DNA of 64,000 nucleotides from Alcanivorax sp. S6407 (GTDB lineage Bacteria > Pseudomonadota > Gammaproteobacteria > Pseudomonadales > Alcanivoracaceae). Shown piece by piece: positions 18,918 through 27,995 of the stretch. Each line of letters opens with the position of its first letter. Position 1 is the first letter of the stretch. The notes under the pieces are model-generated. The model saw nothing but the letters and a program-made list of their open reading frames with translations, made no database searches and was not told the origin of the DNA. Location: positions 310,001 to 374,000 of the forward strand of contig NZ_JALKBH010000001.1 of the NCBI RefSeq assembly GCF_023016115.1, read 5' to 3'. The position numbers were made by a program, and so were the translations under genes.

Positions 18918-21128
18918 GTGACGTACAAGAAAGATCGCAAGGTTTTAAGAAAGGTCGATTACGGGGCCGCCAAGAATTCCCTGATGGGAGTGCTGGCGGC
19001 CTTGCTGGTTTATGCGCTGGTGTTCGCCTGGGGGCAGGTGTACCAGAGTCATGAACTGGAAGCGCTGGTCGGTGGCGGAGCAGTACTGGTGGTAACTGCT
19101 TACCGTTTGTGGCTGTTTGCCCGCTTCGATGCGCTGTATGGCGCTGGTCCGGCACGCTGGAGAAAGTTGTTCGGCGTCGGGCTGGTGCTCCATGCCCTGT
19201 TGTGGGGGCTGATTCCGGCATGGCTGGCTTCCCGTGTCGGCACCGGTTTCAATTTCTTTGCCATCCTGCTCTATAACGTGGGTGTGACCACGGCACTGGG
19301 CTCCTCGTGGATGGCGGGTCTGCGTGTACGGCAGGCCTATATCGTGCTGATGTTCCTGCCCACTTTGCTGGTGCTGTTTGTGACCGGAGCCTTGCACGAC
19401 TGGGTGATTGCCATCCTGATCGCCAGTTATGCGTTTTATCTGTTCCGCCTGTATCGGGGCCAGTACGAAACTTTTTGGCATGCGGTAACCCGCGAACGGC
19501 GGCTGCAATCGCAGACCAGTCAGCAGCCCACCCGGACCAATACTGAAATCCAGCTAAGCCTGGTCTATCGACTGGCCCATGAGCTTCGTACCCCGATGAA
19601 TTCCCTGATGGGGATGATGTCCCTGCTGGAAGATACTCACCTGAATGACGAGCAAAAGGATTACATGCAGGTGGCCGGGCGCAGTGGCAAGCTGTTGCTT
19701 ACCCTGATTGATGATGTGCTCGATTATTCCCGCATCTTGTCCGGCCGCGTCACCCTCAATTCTGAGTTTTTCGATTTTCGCAGCGCCATTGAGCAAGCCC
19801 TGGAAGCGTTTGGTCCCATGGCCCAGGCCAGCGGTCTTGAACTGACCTGTGTGATCGACAGCATGTTGCCAAAGCGGATTCGTGGTGATCGCGAACGGCT
19901 GATGCAGATTCTCAATAACTTGTTCAGCAATGCGATCAAGTTCAGCGATAGCGGTGAAATTCGTCTCGATGTGGATTTCACGGTGGAGAGTGAGGGTAAT
20001 GGCGTACTGAGGGTACGGGTCAGTGATCAGGGCGCAGGCATGGATCCGGAAACGGTTCGCCATTTGTTCCTGGACCGATTCTTTGAAGACGGCCAGGACG
20101 CCTACAGCAGCAACCATACCGGTTTTGGCTTGTTGGTGTGCAAAGGCCTGGTGGACGCCATGGGTGGCCATATCAATGCCGAGAGCGTACCCGGTGAAGG
20201 CTCCACGTTCTGGTTTACCGTGCCGGTGCAGATGCAGCCGGACATGCGTGAAGCGCAAAGCCTGATTCGAGCCCTGAATGGCGCCCAGGCTGTGGTCGTG
20301 GGCGCGGCTGCCGGTACCGTGGCGTGCCTGCAGGAAGAACTGGAGGCGCTGGACTGTCAGTGTTCCTCCGCCGAGGGCTACGATCATGCCCTGCAAGCGT
20401 TACGCGCTGGACATCGAGAACAGACCGATTTTGACCTGCTGTTTGTCGATACCTGTTCGCGGCCGGAGCTGGCGCTGAACCTGTGCCGTAATGTGATGGA
20501 AGATCCTTCCTTGCGACCGGTTCGGCTGGTGCTGATGGCGACGATCGAGGAGCGTGGTCTTCCTGCGATCCAGAAAATGGTGGATCGGCATGATCTGGTG
20601 GTGTTGGTCCGTCCAGCCCACCGTTCCAGTATTCGCCATGCGCTTTCCCGTTTGCTGGGCCTGCAGCGTCAGGTGCCAGTGGGTGATGCCCCCCTGAAAA
20701 CACCGGAAGAACGTCAGCGGCGTAAACGCTTTCGGGTCATGCTGGTGGAAGATAACGAAGTCAACCAGCTGGTTACCCGTGGGATGATGAGCAAGCTGGG
20801 GTATCAGGTGAAGACCGTCAGCAATGGTGAAACCGCATTGGCATTGCTTGAGCAGGAAGACTTTGACCTGGTGCTGATGGATTGCATGATGCCGGAAATG
20901 GATGGTTTCGAGGCCACCCGGCAATTACGTGACCTGGAAAAGACCCGCGGCGCAGAACGCACGCCGGTGGTGGCGATTACCGCGAATACGGCGGAAGGCG
21001 TGCAGGCGCGGTGTCTGGCGGCAGGGATGGATGATTTTCTTGCCAAACCGGTGCATCTGGATGCACTGGAAACCGTATTGCGGCGCTGGCTGCCCGAGCA
21101 GCCGGCAGAAAATAACGAGGAAGAATAA
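18918..21128 (+). CDS. Hybrid sensor histidine kinase with degenerate and intact receiver domains
   Basis: 736 aa. About six membrane helices (residues 15-180) form the sensor. A HisKA domain follows with phospho-acceptor H221 (LAHELRTPMNSLMG), then an HATPase domain (N box NNLFSNAIKFS; G boxes SDQGAGMD and GFGLLV). A receiver-like domain at about 455-590 has lost the paired acids (VVVGAAAG) though LLFVDT remains. The C-terminal receiver at about 607-730 is intact (MLVEDNEVNQ, phospho-acceptor D655 in LVLMDCMMPEMDG). The BarA/ArcB-like plan implies phosphorelay to a separate Hpt protein, absent here. The GTG start at 18918 is weak. The next gene overlaps its stop (TAATG). Confidence 0.87.
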   Translation: MTYKKDRKVLRKVDYGAAKNSLMGVLAALLVYALVFAWGQVYQSHELEALVGGGAVLVVTAYRLWLFARFDALYGAGPARWRKLFGVGLVLHALLWGLIPAWLASRVGTGFNFFAILLYNVGVTTALGSSWMAGLRVRQAYIVLMFLPTLLVLFVTGALHDWVIAILIASYAFYLFRLYRGQYETFWHAVTRERRLQSQTSQQPTRTNTEIQLSLVYRLAHELRTPMNSLMGMMSLLEDTHLNDEQKDYMQVAGRSGKLLLTLIDDVLDYSRILSGRVTLNSEFFDFRSAIEQALEAFGPMAQASGLELTCVIDSMLPKRIRGDRERLMQILNNLFSNAIKFSDSGEIRLDVDFTVESEGNGVLRVRVSDQGAGMDPETVRHLFLDRFFEDGQDAYSSNHTGFGLLVCKGLVDAMGGHINAESVPGEGSTFWFTVPVQMQPDMREAQSLIRALNGAQAVVVGAAAGTVACLQEELEALDCQCSSAEGYDHALQALRAGHREQTDFDLLFVDTCSRPELALNLCRNVMEDPSLRPVRLVLMATIEERGLPAIQKMVDRHDLVVLVRPAHRSSIRHALSRLLGLQRQVPVGDAPLKTPEERQRRKRFRVMLVEDNEVNQLVTRGMMSKLGYQVKTVSNGETALALLEQEDFDLVLMDCMMPEMDGFEATRQLRDLEKTRGAERTPVVAITANTAEGVQARCLAAGMDDFLAKPVHLDALETVLRRWLPEQPAENNEEE

Positions 21129-21823
21129 TGACAAGAACTGCCTTGCTGTTGGGGGCGACCGGCCTGGTTGGCCAGCACTGCCTGCAGCAGCTTCTCGACA
21201 GTGACGAATACGAAAAAGTGACCGTCCTGTCCCGCCGTGCTGGTGAGATTGAACATGCCAAACTGAACTGGCAGGTCGTGGATCTGGACCGCATGGAAGG
21301 GTTGCAAGATCACTTTCAAGTAGATGATGTGTTCTGCTGTCTGGGTTCCACCATGAAGAAGGCGGGTTCACGACAGGCGTTTCGGCACGTGGACCATGAT
21401 CTGGTGGTGCTGGCAGGACAGATGGCACGTCGTGCGGGTGTACAGCGCTTCCTGGTGGTGTCGGCCATCAATGCCAATTCCCGTTCACCGTTCTTCTACT
21501 CAAGGGTAAAGGGACAGATGGAGCGTGCATTGAAGGATCTTGAGTTGCCTCTGCTGGTGTTGGTGCAGCCCTCCCTGCTGCGCGGTCAGCGCGATGACAA
21601 GCGGCCCGCTGAAGACTGGGGTAACCTGATCAACCGCATTATCGAACCGCTGACCCGCTGGACCGATGCCCACTGGTTGCCGGTGGATGCCAGCAAGGTG
21701 GCTGAAGGCATGGTCGGTATGGCCCTGGAAGGACCGGATTCCGGTCTTTACAAACTGCGCTACCGGGATTTTCTGGTCTACTCGGGCAAGCTGCGCGAAA
21801 GACAGGCAAAAACCGGGCAATAA
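21128..21823 (+). CDS. NAD(P)-binding TIP30/HTATIP2-like oxidoreductase
   Basis: 231 aa Rossmann protein of the atypical short-chain dehydrogenase type. The cofactor motif is [17 protein letters not shown], followed by [14 protein letters not shown], which is typical of HTATIP2-like bacterial proteins, and [13 protein letters not shown] containing the YxxxK-like pair. Substrate is unknown. Its ATG overlaps the kinase stop by one base (21128), indicating translational coupling, and rraA follows after 35 bp. Confidence 0.75.
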   Translation: MTRTALLLGATGLVGQHCLQQLLDSDEYEKVTVLSRRAGEIEHAKLNWQVVDLDRMEGLQDHFQVDDVFCCLGSTMKKAGSRQAFRHVDHDLVVLAGQMARRAGVQRFLVVSAINANSRSPFFYSRVKGQMERALKDLELPLLVLVQPSLLRGQRDDKRPAEDWGNLINRIIEPLTRWTDAHWLPVDASKVAEGMVGMALEGPDSGLYKLRYRDFLVYSGKLRERQAKTGQ

Positions 21824-21858
21824 TTTCGCCGCAATGCGGATACAACCAAGGAGTAGAT

Positions 21859-22341
21859 ATGACGTTCGTGACCTGTGATCTGTGTGATGACAATGCCGAC
21901 AAGGTGTCTGTGGTGACCGGCTTCAACTGGTTCAGCTTTGGTGGCCGCAATGCCTTTGGTGGTGAAATTGTCACGGTGAAGTGCTTTGAAGATAACAGCC
22001 GGGTAAAAGAGCACCTGGGTACTGATGGCACGGGTAAGGTGTTGGTTGTGGACGGCGGTGGCAGCCTGCGTAATGCGTTGATCGGTGACATGATCGCGGA
22101 GAATGCGGTCAAGAACGGTTGGGAAGGGGTTATTATCTACGGCGCCTGTCGTGATGTGGATGCACTGGCCCAGCTGGATATCGGAGTGGTAACCCTGGGC
22201 TGCGTGCCGATTAAATCAGTACGCCGCGATGAAGGGCAGCTGAATATCGATATCGAATTCGGTGGGGTGACATTCCGTCCGGGCGAATATGTCTACGCCG
22301 ACAACAACGGTATCATTACTGCACCGGTATCACTTTTGTAG
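21859..22341 (+). CDS. rraA: Ribonuclease E inhibitor RraA
   Basis: 160 aa, the standard RraA length. The family core is clear: [26 protein letters not shown] split by strands, [16 protein letters not shown], and the C-terminal [10 protein letters not shown]. In E. coli RraA trimers bind RNase E and slow mRNA decay. A ribosome site (AAGGAG) precedes the ATG. Paralogues act as 4-hydroxy-4-methyl-2-oxoglutarate aldolases; the short length and sequence favour RraA. Confidence 0.9.
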   Translation: MTFVTCDLCDDNADKVSVVTGFNWFSFGGRNAFGGEIVTVKCFEDNSRVKEHLGTDGTGKVLVVDGGGSLRNALIGDMIAENAVKNGWEGVIIYGACRDVDALAQLDIGVVTLGCVPIKSVRRDEGQLNIDIEFGGVTFRPGEYVYADNNGIITAPVSLL

Positions 22342-22370
22342 GTGACACGGGGCGTAACCGGGGTGGTGAC

Positions 22371-22589
22371 TCAGTTCGCCACCTTTGTGTCCGGCTTGAG
22401 TCCGTATCGTTCCCGCACCTGCATGTCACGCAAGTACATCATCAAGCCGGCTTCAGCATCTTCGCGGCTACTGAAAGGGCCTTCCACCGTGTTTTCACGA
22501 GTGGAAAAATACCAGTCCGGGCCTTCATTGAAGAATCGGTCGCTACGGAACCAGGTCTTCTGGTTCTGATCGTCCTCTCGGCAGTCCAT
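22371..22589 (-). CDS. Small DUF6316-like protein
   Basis: 72 aa, cytoplasmic, rich in charged and aromatic residues. The layout, WFRSDRFF then WYFSTRE then GPFSSREDAEAGLMMYLRD, resembles the short conserved proteins listed as DUF6316 in pseudomonads and relatives; this is from memory. It reads like a small one-domain protein that binds a ligand through a WYF/GPF face, but no function is known. It converges with rraA (29 bp gap) and is divergent from the CBS gene. Confidence 0.65.
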   Translation of the reverse strand: MDCREDDQNQKTWFRSDRFFNEGPDWYFSTRENTVEGPFSSREDAEAGLMMYLRDMQVRERYGLKPDTKVAN

Positions 22590-22760
22590 GCTCTTCCCCC
22601 ATGACGTTGGTGTTTGTTACTTTTTTTATATACACAAAATAGCATTTCATGATTTGATTTTTCCATAACCGTTTATCTGAATGGTACCCGGGTTCAGGTC
22701 ATGTAAGGAAAGCCCAGCTACAGGTCCAAAACTTGGCTAGGACTCTGGTTTCACTGGCGT

Positions 22761-22781
22761 TTTCTGTTATAAAGACAGAAA
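22761..22781. promoter_or_regulatory. Perfect inverted repeat before the CBS-domain gene
   Basis: TTTCTGT and ACAGAAA (7-bp arms) flank TATAAAG, 41 bp before the ATG at 22823. The TATAAA spacer could be a -10 box, so a bound regulator would block transcription. The regulator is unknown. Confidence 0.45.
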
Positions 22782-22822
22782 GGAATCATTGGGCGAAGCC
22801 CACTTATCGGCAAGGACGTGTC

Positions 22823-23230
22823 ATGCTCAAATCCATGTTGGTGGCGGACTATATGAGCCGCCGGGTCATTACCCTCTCTCCCGATCAATCCGTCCACGAT
22901 GCCATTCGTGTACTACTCGAAAACCAGATTTCCGGTGCTCCGGTGGTCAATGAGAACGGCCAGTTGATTGGCATGTTTTCTGAGTCAGATTGCCTCAAGG
23001 GGGCATTGCAGGCCAGTTACCACGATACCGAGATTGGCACCGTCAGTGAGTACATGACTCTTGACCTGCAGACGGTGAACGGTCAGACATCCATTCTCGA
23101 TGCCGCGGAAATCTTTCTCGCGGATCATCGCCGGCGCTTGCCGGTGGTCGATGACGACAAGCTGGTGGGGCAGATCAGTCGTCGTGATTTGTTGCGGGCC
23201 ATGGATGATTTCAACCGTAACCCTTCCTGA
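22823..23230 (+). CDS. CBS-domain pair protein
   Basis: 135 aa consisting almost entirely of two CBS domains: residues about 5-60 (DYMSRRVITLSPDQSVHDAI ... GAPVVNENGQLIGMFSE in parts) and about 75-130 (EYMTLDLQTV ... RRLPVVDDDKLVGQISRRDLL). Stand-alone CBS pairs bind adenosine nucleotides and regulate partner proteins; the partner here is not evident. AAGGA lies 6 bp before the ATG at 22823; a TTG reading from 22733 is rejected. A perfect inverted repeat lies upstream. Confidence 0.85.
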   Translation: MLKSMLVADYMSRRVITLSPDQSVHDAIRVLLENQISGAPVVNENGQLIGMFSESDCLKGALQASYHDTEIGTVSEYMTLDLQTVNGQTSILDAAEIFLADHRRRLPVVDDDKLVGQISRRDLLRAMDDFNRNPS

Positions 23231-23269
23231 CCTTTTCTATTTTGATAACGATCCTTTAGGGGGATATTC

Positions 23270-23851
23270 ATGAACCAGCCGTACCAGGCACCTGGTGCCG
23301 ATGTTGCTGTATCCAGCAACGAGACCTACCAACCACAATTCCTGTCCTTGTCCGGGCGTATCGGGCGGATGCGATATTTCGTTTATGCCACCGGTCTTAG
23401 CATACTGTTTTATCTGGTCGTGGGTGTCGCAGCGGCGATACTGGTGCCGGCTTTTGCCGCAGGCAGCGAAGGCGCCATGGGCATTGTTGCCATTGTTCTG
23501 AGCATGGTGGGGCTGGCCGCCTTCATCGGCATGATGATCATATCGTGGGGCTATATGGTGCGACGGCTCAATGACATCAATGCCAGTGGCTGGCTGAGTC
23601 TGCTGATGCTGGTGCCGCTGGTGAACTTCATCCTGGCCCTGATCCTGATCTTCAAGAAGGGTAGCCAGGGCGGAAACAACTATGGTGCTGCTCCGGTGAG
23701 TAATTCCGGTGGGGTGAAAGTGGCCTTTGCGCTGATGCTGTTGTTGATGGTGGGGTATTTCGGCGTGCTGATGCCGATCACCATTGATGCCTATTCCGAC
23801 TATGTACAGCGTGCCGAACAGGCACAAATGCAGTTCGAAAACTTCCAGTGA
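23270..23851 (+). CDS. DUF805-family inner-membrane protein
   Basis: 193 aa. An N-terminal tail of about 25 residues is followed by LSGRIGRMRYF, the DUF805 entry motif, then four membrane segments and RRLNDINASGWLSLLMLVPLVNFI, the most conserved stretch of the family. A fourth hydrophobic segment near residue 155 precedes a short polar tail. Function is unknown; family members are found throughout bacteria. AGGGGG precedes the ATG. It ends before a heptad array and a bidirectional terminator. Confidence 0.82.
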   Translation: MNQPYQAPGADVAVSSNETYQPQFLSLSGRIGRMRYFVYATGLSILFYLVVGVAAAILVPAFAAGSEGAMGIVAIVLSMVGLAAFIGMMIISWGYMVRRLNDINASGWLSLLMLVPLVNFILALILIFKKGSQGGNNYGAAPVSNSGGVKVAFALMLLLMVGYFGVLMPITIDAYSDYVQRAEQAQMQFENFQ

Positions 23852-23863
23852 TCGCTGATGCCA

Positions 23864-23891
23864 GCAGGCGTTGCGTGTTGCCTGTTGCGTG
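23864..23891. repeat. Heptad array, TGCGTGT type, beside terminator
   Basis: CAGGCGT, TGCGTGT, TGCCTGT, TGCGTGA follow each other in 7-bp steps. It lies 12 bp after the DUF805 stop and 29 bp before the shared terminator. Two more arrays with the same word lie beside terminators at 58771 and 62253. Confidence 0.6.
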
Positions 23892-23920
23892 AAGAATGAT
23901 GCGGCCGCGAAGCGGCCCAC

Positions 23921-23953
23921 AAAAAAGGCCGATCAAATGATCGGCCTTTTTTT
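23921..23953. terminator. Bidirectional terminator between DUF805 gene and mdh
   Basis: GGCCGATC-AAAT-GATCGGCC forms an 8-bp perfect stem, flanked by six A on the left and seven T on the right, so it can stop transcription from both convergent genes. Confidence 0.92.
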
Positions 23954-23971
23954 GTGCTTCAGCGCTACGCC

Positions 23972-24952
23972 TTACGGCAGCAGGTGGGAAACAGCATCAC
24001 GCTCTTCCGCCAGTTCCTGCTCGGTCGCTTCCATGCGCGCACGGGAGAAGTCGTTGACTTCCAGGCCCTGAACGATAGTCCAGTCGCCGTCCTTGCAGGT
24101 GCAGGGGTAGGAGTAGATCAGGCCTTCCTGGATACCGTAGGAGCCATCGCTGTAGATGCCCATGGAAACCCAGTCACCTTCGGCAGTGCCCAGTGCCCAG
24201 GAACGCATGTGGTCCACGGCGGCGTTGGCAGCAGAAGCGGCAGAAGACGCGCCACGGGCCTTGATGATGGCGGCGCCACGCTGCTGAACTTCCGGGATGT
24301 AGGTGCCTTCGTACCAGTCCTGCTCAACCTGGTCTACCGCAACCTTGCCGTCCACTTCGCAGTGGTGCAGGTCAGGGTACTGGGTGGAGGAATGGTTGCC
24401 CCAGATGGTCATCTTCTTGATGTCGTTGACAGTTTTGCCCAGTTTGGTGGCCAGCTGCGCCATGCCACGGTTGTGGTCAAGACGGGTCATGGCAGTAAAC
24501 TGGCGCGGGTTGATGTCCGGCGCGTTACGCTGGGCGATCAGGGCGTTGGTGTTGGCCGGGTTGCCGACTACCAGGACCTTGATGTCCTTGCTGGCGTTGT
24601 CGTTGATGGCTTTGCCCTGGGCAGAGAAGATTGCAGCGTTGGCTTCGAGCAGATCTTTACGCTCCATGCCCGGACCACGCGGACGCGCACCAACCAGCAG
24701 TGCATAATCAGCGTCCTTGAAGGCCACGTTGGCGTCATCGGTACCAGAAATGCCGGCAACCAGCGGGAATGCGCAGTCTTCCAGCTCCATGATGACGCCC
24801 TTCAGGGCTTCCAGAGCGGGGGTGATTTCGAGCAGCTGCAGGATAACGGGCTGGTCTTTGCCGAGCATATCGCCGGAAGCGATGCGGAACAGCAGGGAAT
24901 AGCTGATTTGGCCAGCGGCGCCGGTAACGGCTACGCGTACGGGTGCTTTCAT
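23972..24952 (-). CDS. mdh: Malate dehydrogenase
   Basis: 326 aa, the length of the proteobacterial MalDH group related to cytosolic enzymes. The NAD-binding motif is [15 protein letters not shown]; substrate-binding arginines lie in [15 protein letters not shown]; the catalytic region reads [10 protein letters not shown] and [12 protein letters not shown], with the active histidine. It interconverts malate and oxaloacetate in the TCA cycle. TAGGAG lies 7 bp before the ATG at 24952. An upstream in-frame extension to 25072 is not supported. It ends at the bidirectional terminator. Confidence 0.95.
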   Translation of the reverse strand: MKAPVRVAVTGAAGQISYSLLFRIASGDMLGKDQPVILQLLEITPALEALKGVIMELEDCAFPLVAGISGTDDANVAFKDADYALLVGARPRGPGMERKDLLEANAAIFSAQGKAINDNASKDIKVLVVGNPANTNALIAQRNAPDINPRQFTAMTRLDHNRGMAQLATKLGKTVNDIKKMTIWGNHSSTQYPDLHHCEVDGKVAVDQVEQDWYEGTYIPEVQQRGAAIIKARGASSAASAANAAVDHMRSWALGTAEGDWVSMGIYSDGSYGIQEGLIYSYPCTCKDGDWTIVQGLEVNDFSRARMEATEQELAEERDAVSHLLP

Positions 24953-25090
24953 GAACAATCTCCTAGCTTTAATTCGGGAGAGGTGGCAGAACGATGAACC
25001 TCTGAACCATGCCGTGCATGGGTCAGAGGTCCGAACGGCGCGCATTATAAAGGAGCCGGCGACTAATCGCACGAACTCCTAAGGAGGAAT

Positions 25091-26173
25091 ATGAATACCT
25101 GGGATGTAGTGGTAGTAGGGGCAGGGCAAGCGGGGAGTGCTGCGGCCTGGGATCTGGCCGCTGCCGGACAGCGGGTACTGGTACTGGCAAGAACGGCCGG
25201 GGCGGGCAAGCCCTGTGCGGGTGGAGTCACGCTGAAAACCCTAAACCGCTACCGCTTTTCCATTGCGCCACTGGCACGAGAGACTGTGGACACCCTCTAT
25301 GTCAGCCGTTTCCCCCACCAGGAAAGTGCGCTCAAGGCGCCTGCTCCATTCTGCGTGATGACCGAGCGCAGCGAACTGGATCGCTATTGCCTGGATCAGG
25401 CCCGGGAACAGGGTGCCGTGTTCGAGCAGACCCGGGGGATCGAGTCGGTTCGGCAGGACGAGAACGGCGTGATGGTCACGACCCGCGAAGGAAAACAGTA
25501 TCGGGCGGGATACCTTGTCGCCGCTGATGGCGCCAACAGCAAGGTGCGCCATTTGCTGGGGGAAACCTCCTGGAAAGGGGCCATGGCTATCGAGGGACAC
25601 ATTGACCGCGCCGACCTGAAGCACTATCCGGGTATGACGCTGGATTTTCAGGCGATCAAGGGCGGCTACGGCTGGCTGTTCCCCAAGGGGGATCACATTA
25701 ATGTGGGGCTGTATATCTGGAAGCATGGCCTGGCACCCACCGATCGCAAGGCCCTGGACCAGTATTGTCTGCAGCGTCTGGGGGTCAAGCCACACAAGGT
25801 TTCCGGCTTTCCGCTGGGTACCTGGCTGCCGCAGGCACGATTGCAACAGGGGCGGATCCTGTTTGCCGGTGATGCGGCCGGCTGTAGCGAGGCCTTGCTG
25901 GGTGAGGGGATTTACGGCGCCGTATTGAGTGGCCAGCTGGTGGCTGAAGCCTTGCTGGCGGGCAAACCTGAAAAATACCGGGATTCACTGCAGGACTGGC
26001 GCGAGGAGCTGGTCAAGGTAAAGCAGCTTTCCGCGCTGTTCTATGGCCTGCTACCGGTTTCTGTGCCGATCCTGAAAGGTACATTGGGAGAGACCCTGGT
26101 GGACGGGTTTTCCCGCGGTTACACCCTTGGACAGTGCAAACGCCGCTGGCGCGGGGCCACCAGTCTGGCCTAA
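25091..26173 (+). CDS. Geranylgeranyl-reductase-family FAD-dependent oxidoreductase
   Basis: 360 aa flavoprotein. FAD motifs are VVVGAGQAGSAAAWDLA near the N-terminus, AADGANSKVRHLLG in the middle and GRILFAGDAAGCSEALLGEGI near residue 255. CAGGVTLKTL and GGYGWLFPKGDHINVGLY mark the geranylgeranyl reductase group. It may reduce prenyl or other unsaturated lipid chains, or oxidise a membrane substrate; the neighbourhood does not say which. A strong ribosome site (TAAGGAGG) precedes the ATG. It is divergent from mdh. Confidence 0.8.
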   Translation: MNTWDVVVVGAGQAGSAAAWDLAAAGQRVLVLARTAGAGKPCAGGVTLKTLNRYRFSIAPLARETVDTLYVSRFPHQESALKAPAPFCVMTERSELDRYCLDQAREQGAVFEQTRGIESVRQDENGVMVTTREGKQYRAGYLVAADGANSKVRHLLGETSWKGAMAIEGHIDRADLKHYPGMTLDFQAIKGGYGWLFPKGDHINVGLYIWKHGLAPTDRKALDQYCLQRLGVKPHKVSGFPLGTWLPQARLQQGRILFAGDAAGCSEALLGEGIYGAVLSGQLVAEALLAGKPEKYRDSLQDWREELVKVKQLSALFYGLLPVSVPILKGTLGETLVDGFSRGYTLGQCKRRWRGATSLA

Positions 26174-26239
26174 TGCCAGGGCCACGCTGGTGGGCGTGCA
26201 TATGCTGGTGCGCTGTGAGGTTAGGTTATGTCCGGCAAT

Positions 26240-27289
26240 TCACAGTGGCGGTGGCGCCTCATGGCCCTGTTCCCGGTAGCTTACCGGGGTAATCCCGAAC
26301 CAGCGCTTGAATGCCCGGTTGAAAGCGCTTTGCTCGGAGTAGCCCAGGTCCAGGGCGATCTGGTTCACTGATCGCTGGCTGTGCAGTAACCAGTCACAGG
26401 CCAGGCGGCGGCGTTCCTCTTCCAGCAAGCTGGAAAAGTCGGTGTTTTCGGCTCGAAGTTGTCGTCTCAGTGTCCAGGGTTTGACACCGAGTTCATCCGC
26501 AATAGGCTCCAGTTGCGGCACCCCATGCTGAAAGCACTTCTGGATTTCCAGACGGATCTGGTCGAGCAGATTGTCACGGGCGTGATACTGGGTGACGGCC
26601 CGTTGCATGCGCGAGCGTGCAAGCTTGTGGACATCCGGGTCAGCGTCGCGAAGGGGCAGATCCAGTAACTGGTTGCTGAGTACGATGGCATTCTCTGCCT
26701 GCTCGAATAACACCGGACAGTTGAAGATACGCTGATACTCCTGCGCATCTCCCTGGGGTGGGTGGCGAAAACGAATTTGCTCTGGATTGTGGTTCTGCCC
26801 GAGAATCCAGCGGCCGAAAGTAATGGCGGCGGCAAAATTGGCATCGATGCGCATGGGGTAGGTGGGCAGCAACTCCATATCGCTGTCCCAGATCAACCAC
26901 AGGTTGTCATCCTGCCACTCGAAACGCATGGCGGCGTATTCGGTGGTGACTTTCATGAAAGGGATCATCAACTCGATGGCATCGCGCAGGGTGGCACTGG
27001 ACATACTGGCGTAGCCCAGTTCGCCCATGAAGCGTGGGCGGATGGCCTCGCCCATGTGCAGACCGAACAGCGGGTCGTTGCTGTGTTTTAGGGCCAGCCG
27101 GATCAACTGATCCTCAATCGTCATGGCGATGCGGGACTGTGGATTCTCCAGGTCGTCATTGCTGACACCCAGATCCACCAGTGCAGCGCTGAGATCCACA
27201 CCAGCGCGCAGGGCGGCATCCAGCAGGAATTCCAGCCAGAAAGGGGCCACGGTTCGTTGTTGCAGCAGTGTTGAATGACTGGGGGGCAT
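26240..27289 (-). CDS. AraC-family transcriptional regulator
   Basis: 349 aa. The N-terminal two thirds is an arabinose-binding-type sensor domain of the OruR/ArgR-like group (FGLHMGEAIRPRFMGELGYA). The C-terminal 100 residues carry the AraC double helix-turn-helix: LEPIADELGVKPWTLRRQLRA and VNQIALDLGYSEQSAFNRAF with KRWFGITPVSYR. Regulators of this group often control lipid or alcohol catabolism in Alcanivorax and Pseudomonas. An inverted repeat lies 16 bp before its start. The effector and targets are unknown. Confidence 0.88.
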   Translation of the reverse strand: MPPSHSTLLQQRTVAPFWLEFLLDAALRAGVDLSAALVDLGVSNDDLENPQSRIAMTIEDQLIRLALKHSNDPLFGLHMGEAIRPRFMGELGYASMSSATLRDAIELMIPFMKVTTEYAAMRFEWQDDNLWLIWDSDMELLPTYPMRIDANFAAAITFGRWILGQNHNPEQIRFRHPPQGDAQEYQRIFNCPVLFEQAENAIVLSNQLLDLPLRDADPDVHKLARSRMQRAVTQYHARDNLLDQIRLEIQKCFQHGVPQLEPIADELGVKPWTLRRQLRAENTDFSSLLEEERRRLACDWLLHSQRSVNQIALDLGYSEQSAFNRAFKRWFGITPVSYREQGHEAPPPL

Positions 27290-27305
27290 GTGCTCGTGAT
27301 TTGTT

Positions 27306-27327
27306 GTTATCTCGAGCAGTAGATAAC
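27306..27327. promoter_or_regulatory. Inverted repeat before the AraC-family gene
   Basis: GTTATCT and AGATAAC (7-bp arms, 8-bp spacer) lie 16 bp upstream of the start at 27289, where a repressor or autoregulator would act. Confidence 0.4.
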
Positions 27328-27461
27328 GAGAGCGGGGCGCTCAAGTCAACCGTTCTAATGGGCCGATCGGCAGGAAGGCGGGGAGGGAGAAGCACCATGG
27401 GCCGATTTGATGGCTACCCATTGGGCCCTCCGGCTCCCCACGCCAATCCTTGCCAGCTGAA

Positions 27462-27821
27462 TTACTTGCTGTCTTTTGCCAGCTTGTTGACCTTGCGGGT
27501 CAGGGTGTTCAGCTTCTTGTTCAGGGCTTCCACTTCGCTCTGGGTGGGCAGGCCCAGAGCGCTGGCCAGTTTGCTGCGCAGCTCGTCCAGCGCGGATACC
27601 TTGTCGGCCGCCTTCTTTGCGGTAGTCTTGGCGCTCTTGGCCAGTTCCTGCTGACGCTTCTCGCCGGTCTTTACCAGACTGTCGAACAGCTCGGTGCTGG
27701 ATTGTTCAACACGCTTGGCCGCACCACGCAGGGCATTGCTGACTTTTTCCGCAGCAGCACGGGTTTCCGCATTGATCTGCTCGTAGCGCTCATTGAACTG
27801 GGTCATAACAGTGTTGCTCAT
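27462..27821 (-). CDS. Phasin-like protein
   Basis: 119 aa, fully helical, alanine- and lysine-rich. The first part (FNERYEQINAETRAAAEKVSNALRGAAKRVEQSS) resembles phasins; the tail carries a leucine-type coiled coil (SEVEALNKKLNTLTRKVNKLAK) like PhaI/PhaF. Phasins coat polyhydroxyalkanoate or lipid granules. GGAGG lies 9 bp before the ATG at 27821; an extension to 27869 would need another start. No PHA synthase is in the window, so lipid-droplet association is also possible. Confidence 0.7.
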   Translation of the reverse strand: MSNTVMTQFNERYEQINAETRAAAEKVSNALRGAAKRVEQSSTELFDSLVKTGEKRQQELAKSAKTTAKKAADKVSALDELRSKLASALGLPTQSEVEALNKKLNTLTRKVNKLAKDSK

Positions 27822-27995
27822 TGGAGAATCCCTCCTTAGATTGATTGGCTGCCATGTGAGCAATGGCAAGGCAAGTGTAGGTCAGGCTTCAGGGCCGGGA
27901 TTGGTTGTTGTAGAACAATAAAACATGAGTTGGATTCAGTTACGAATCAGTAACAAAAGCGCTATTTCTCATTCACTTTCTACCAGGGAGACCTC

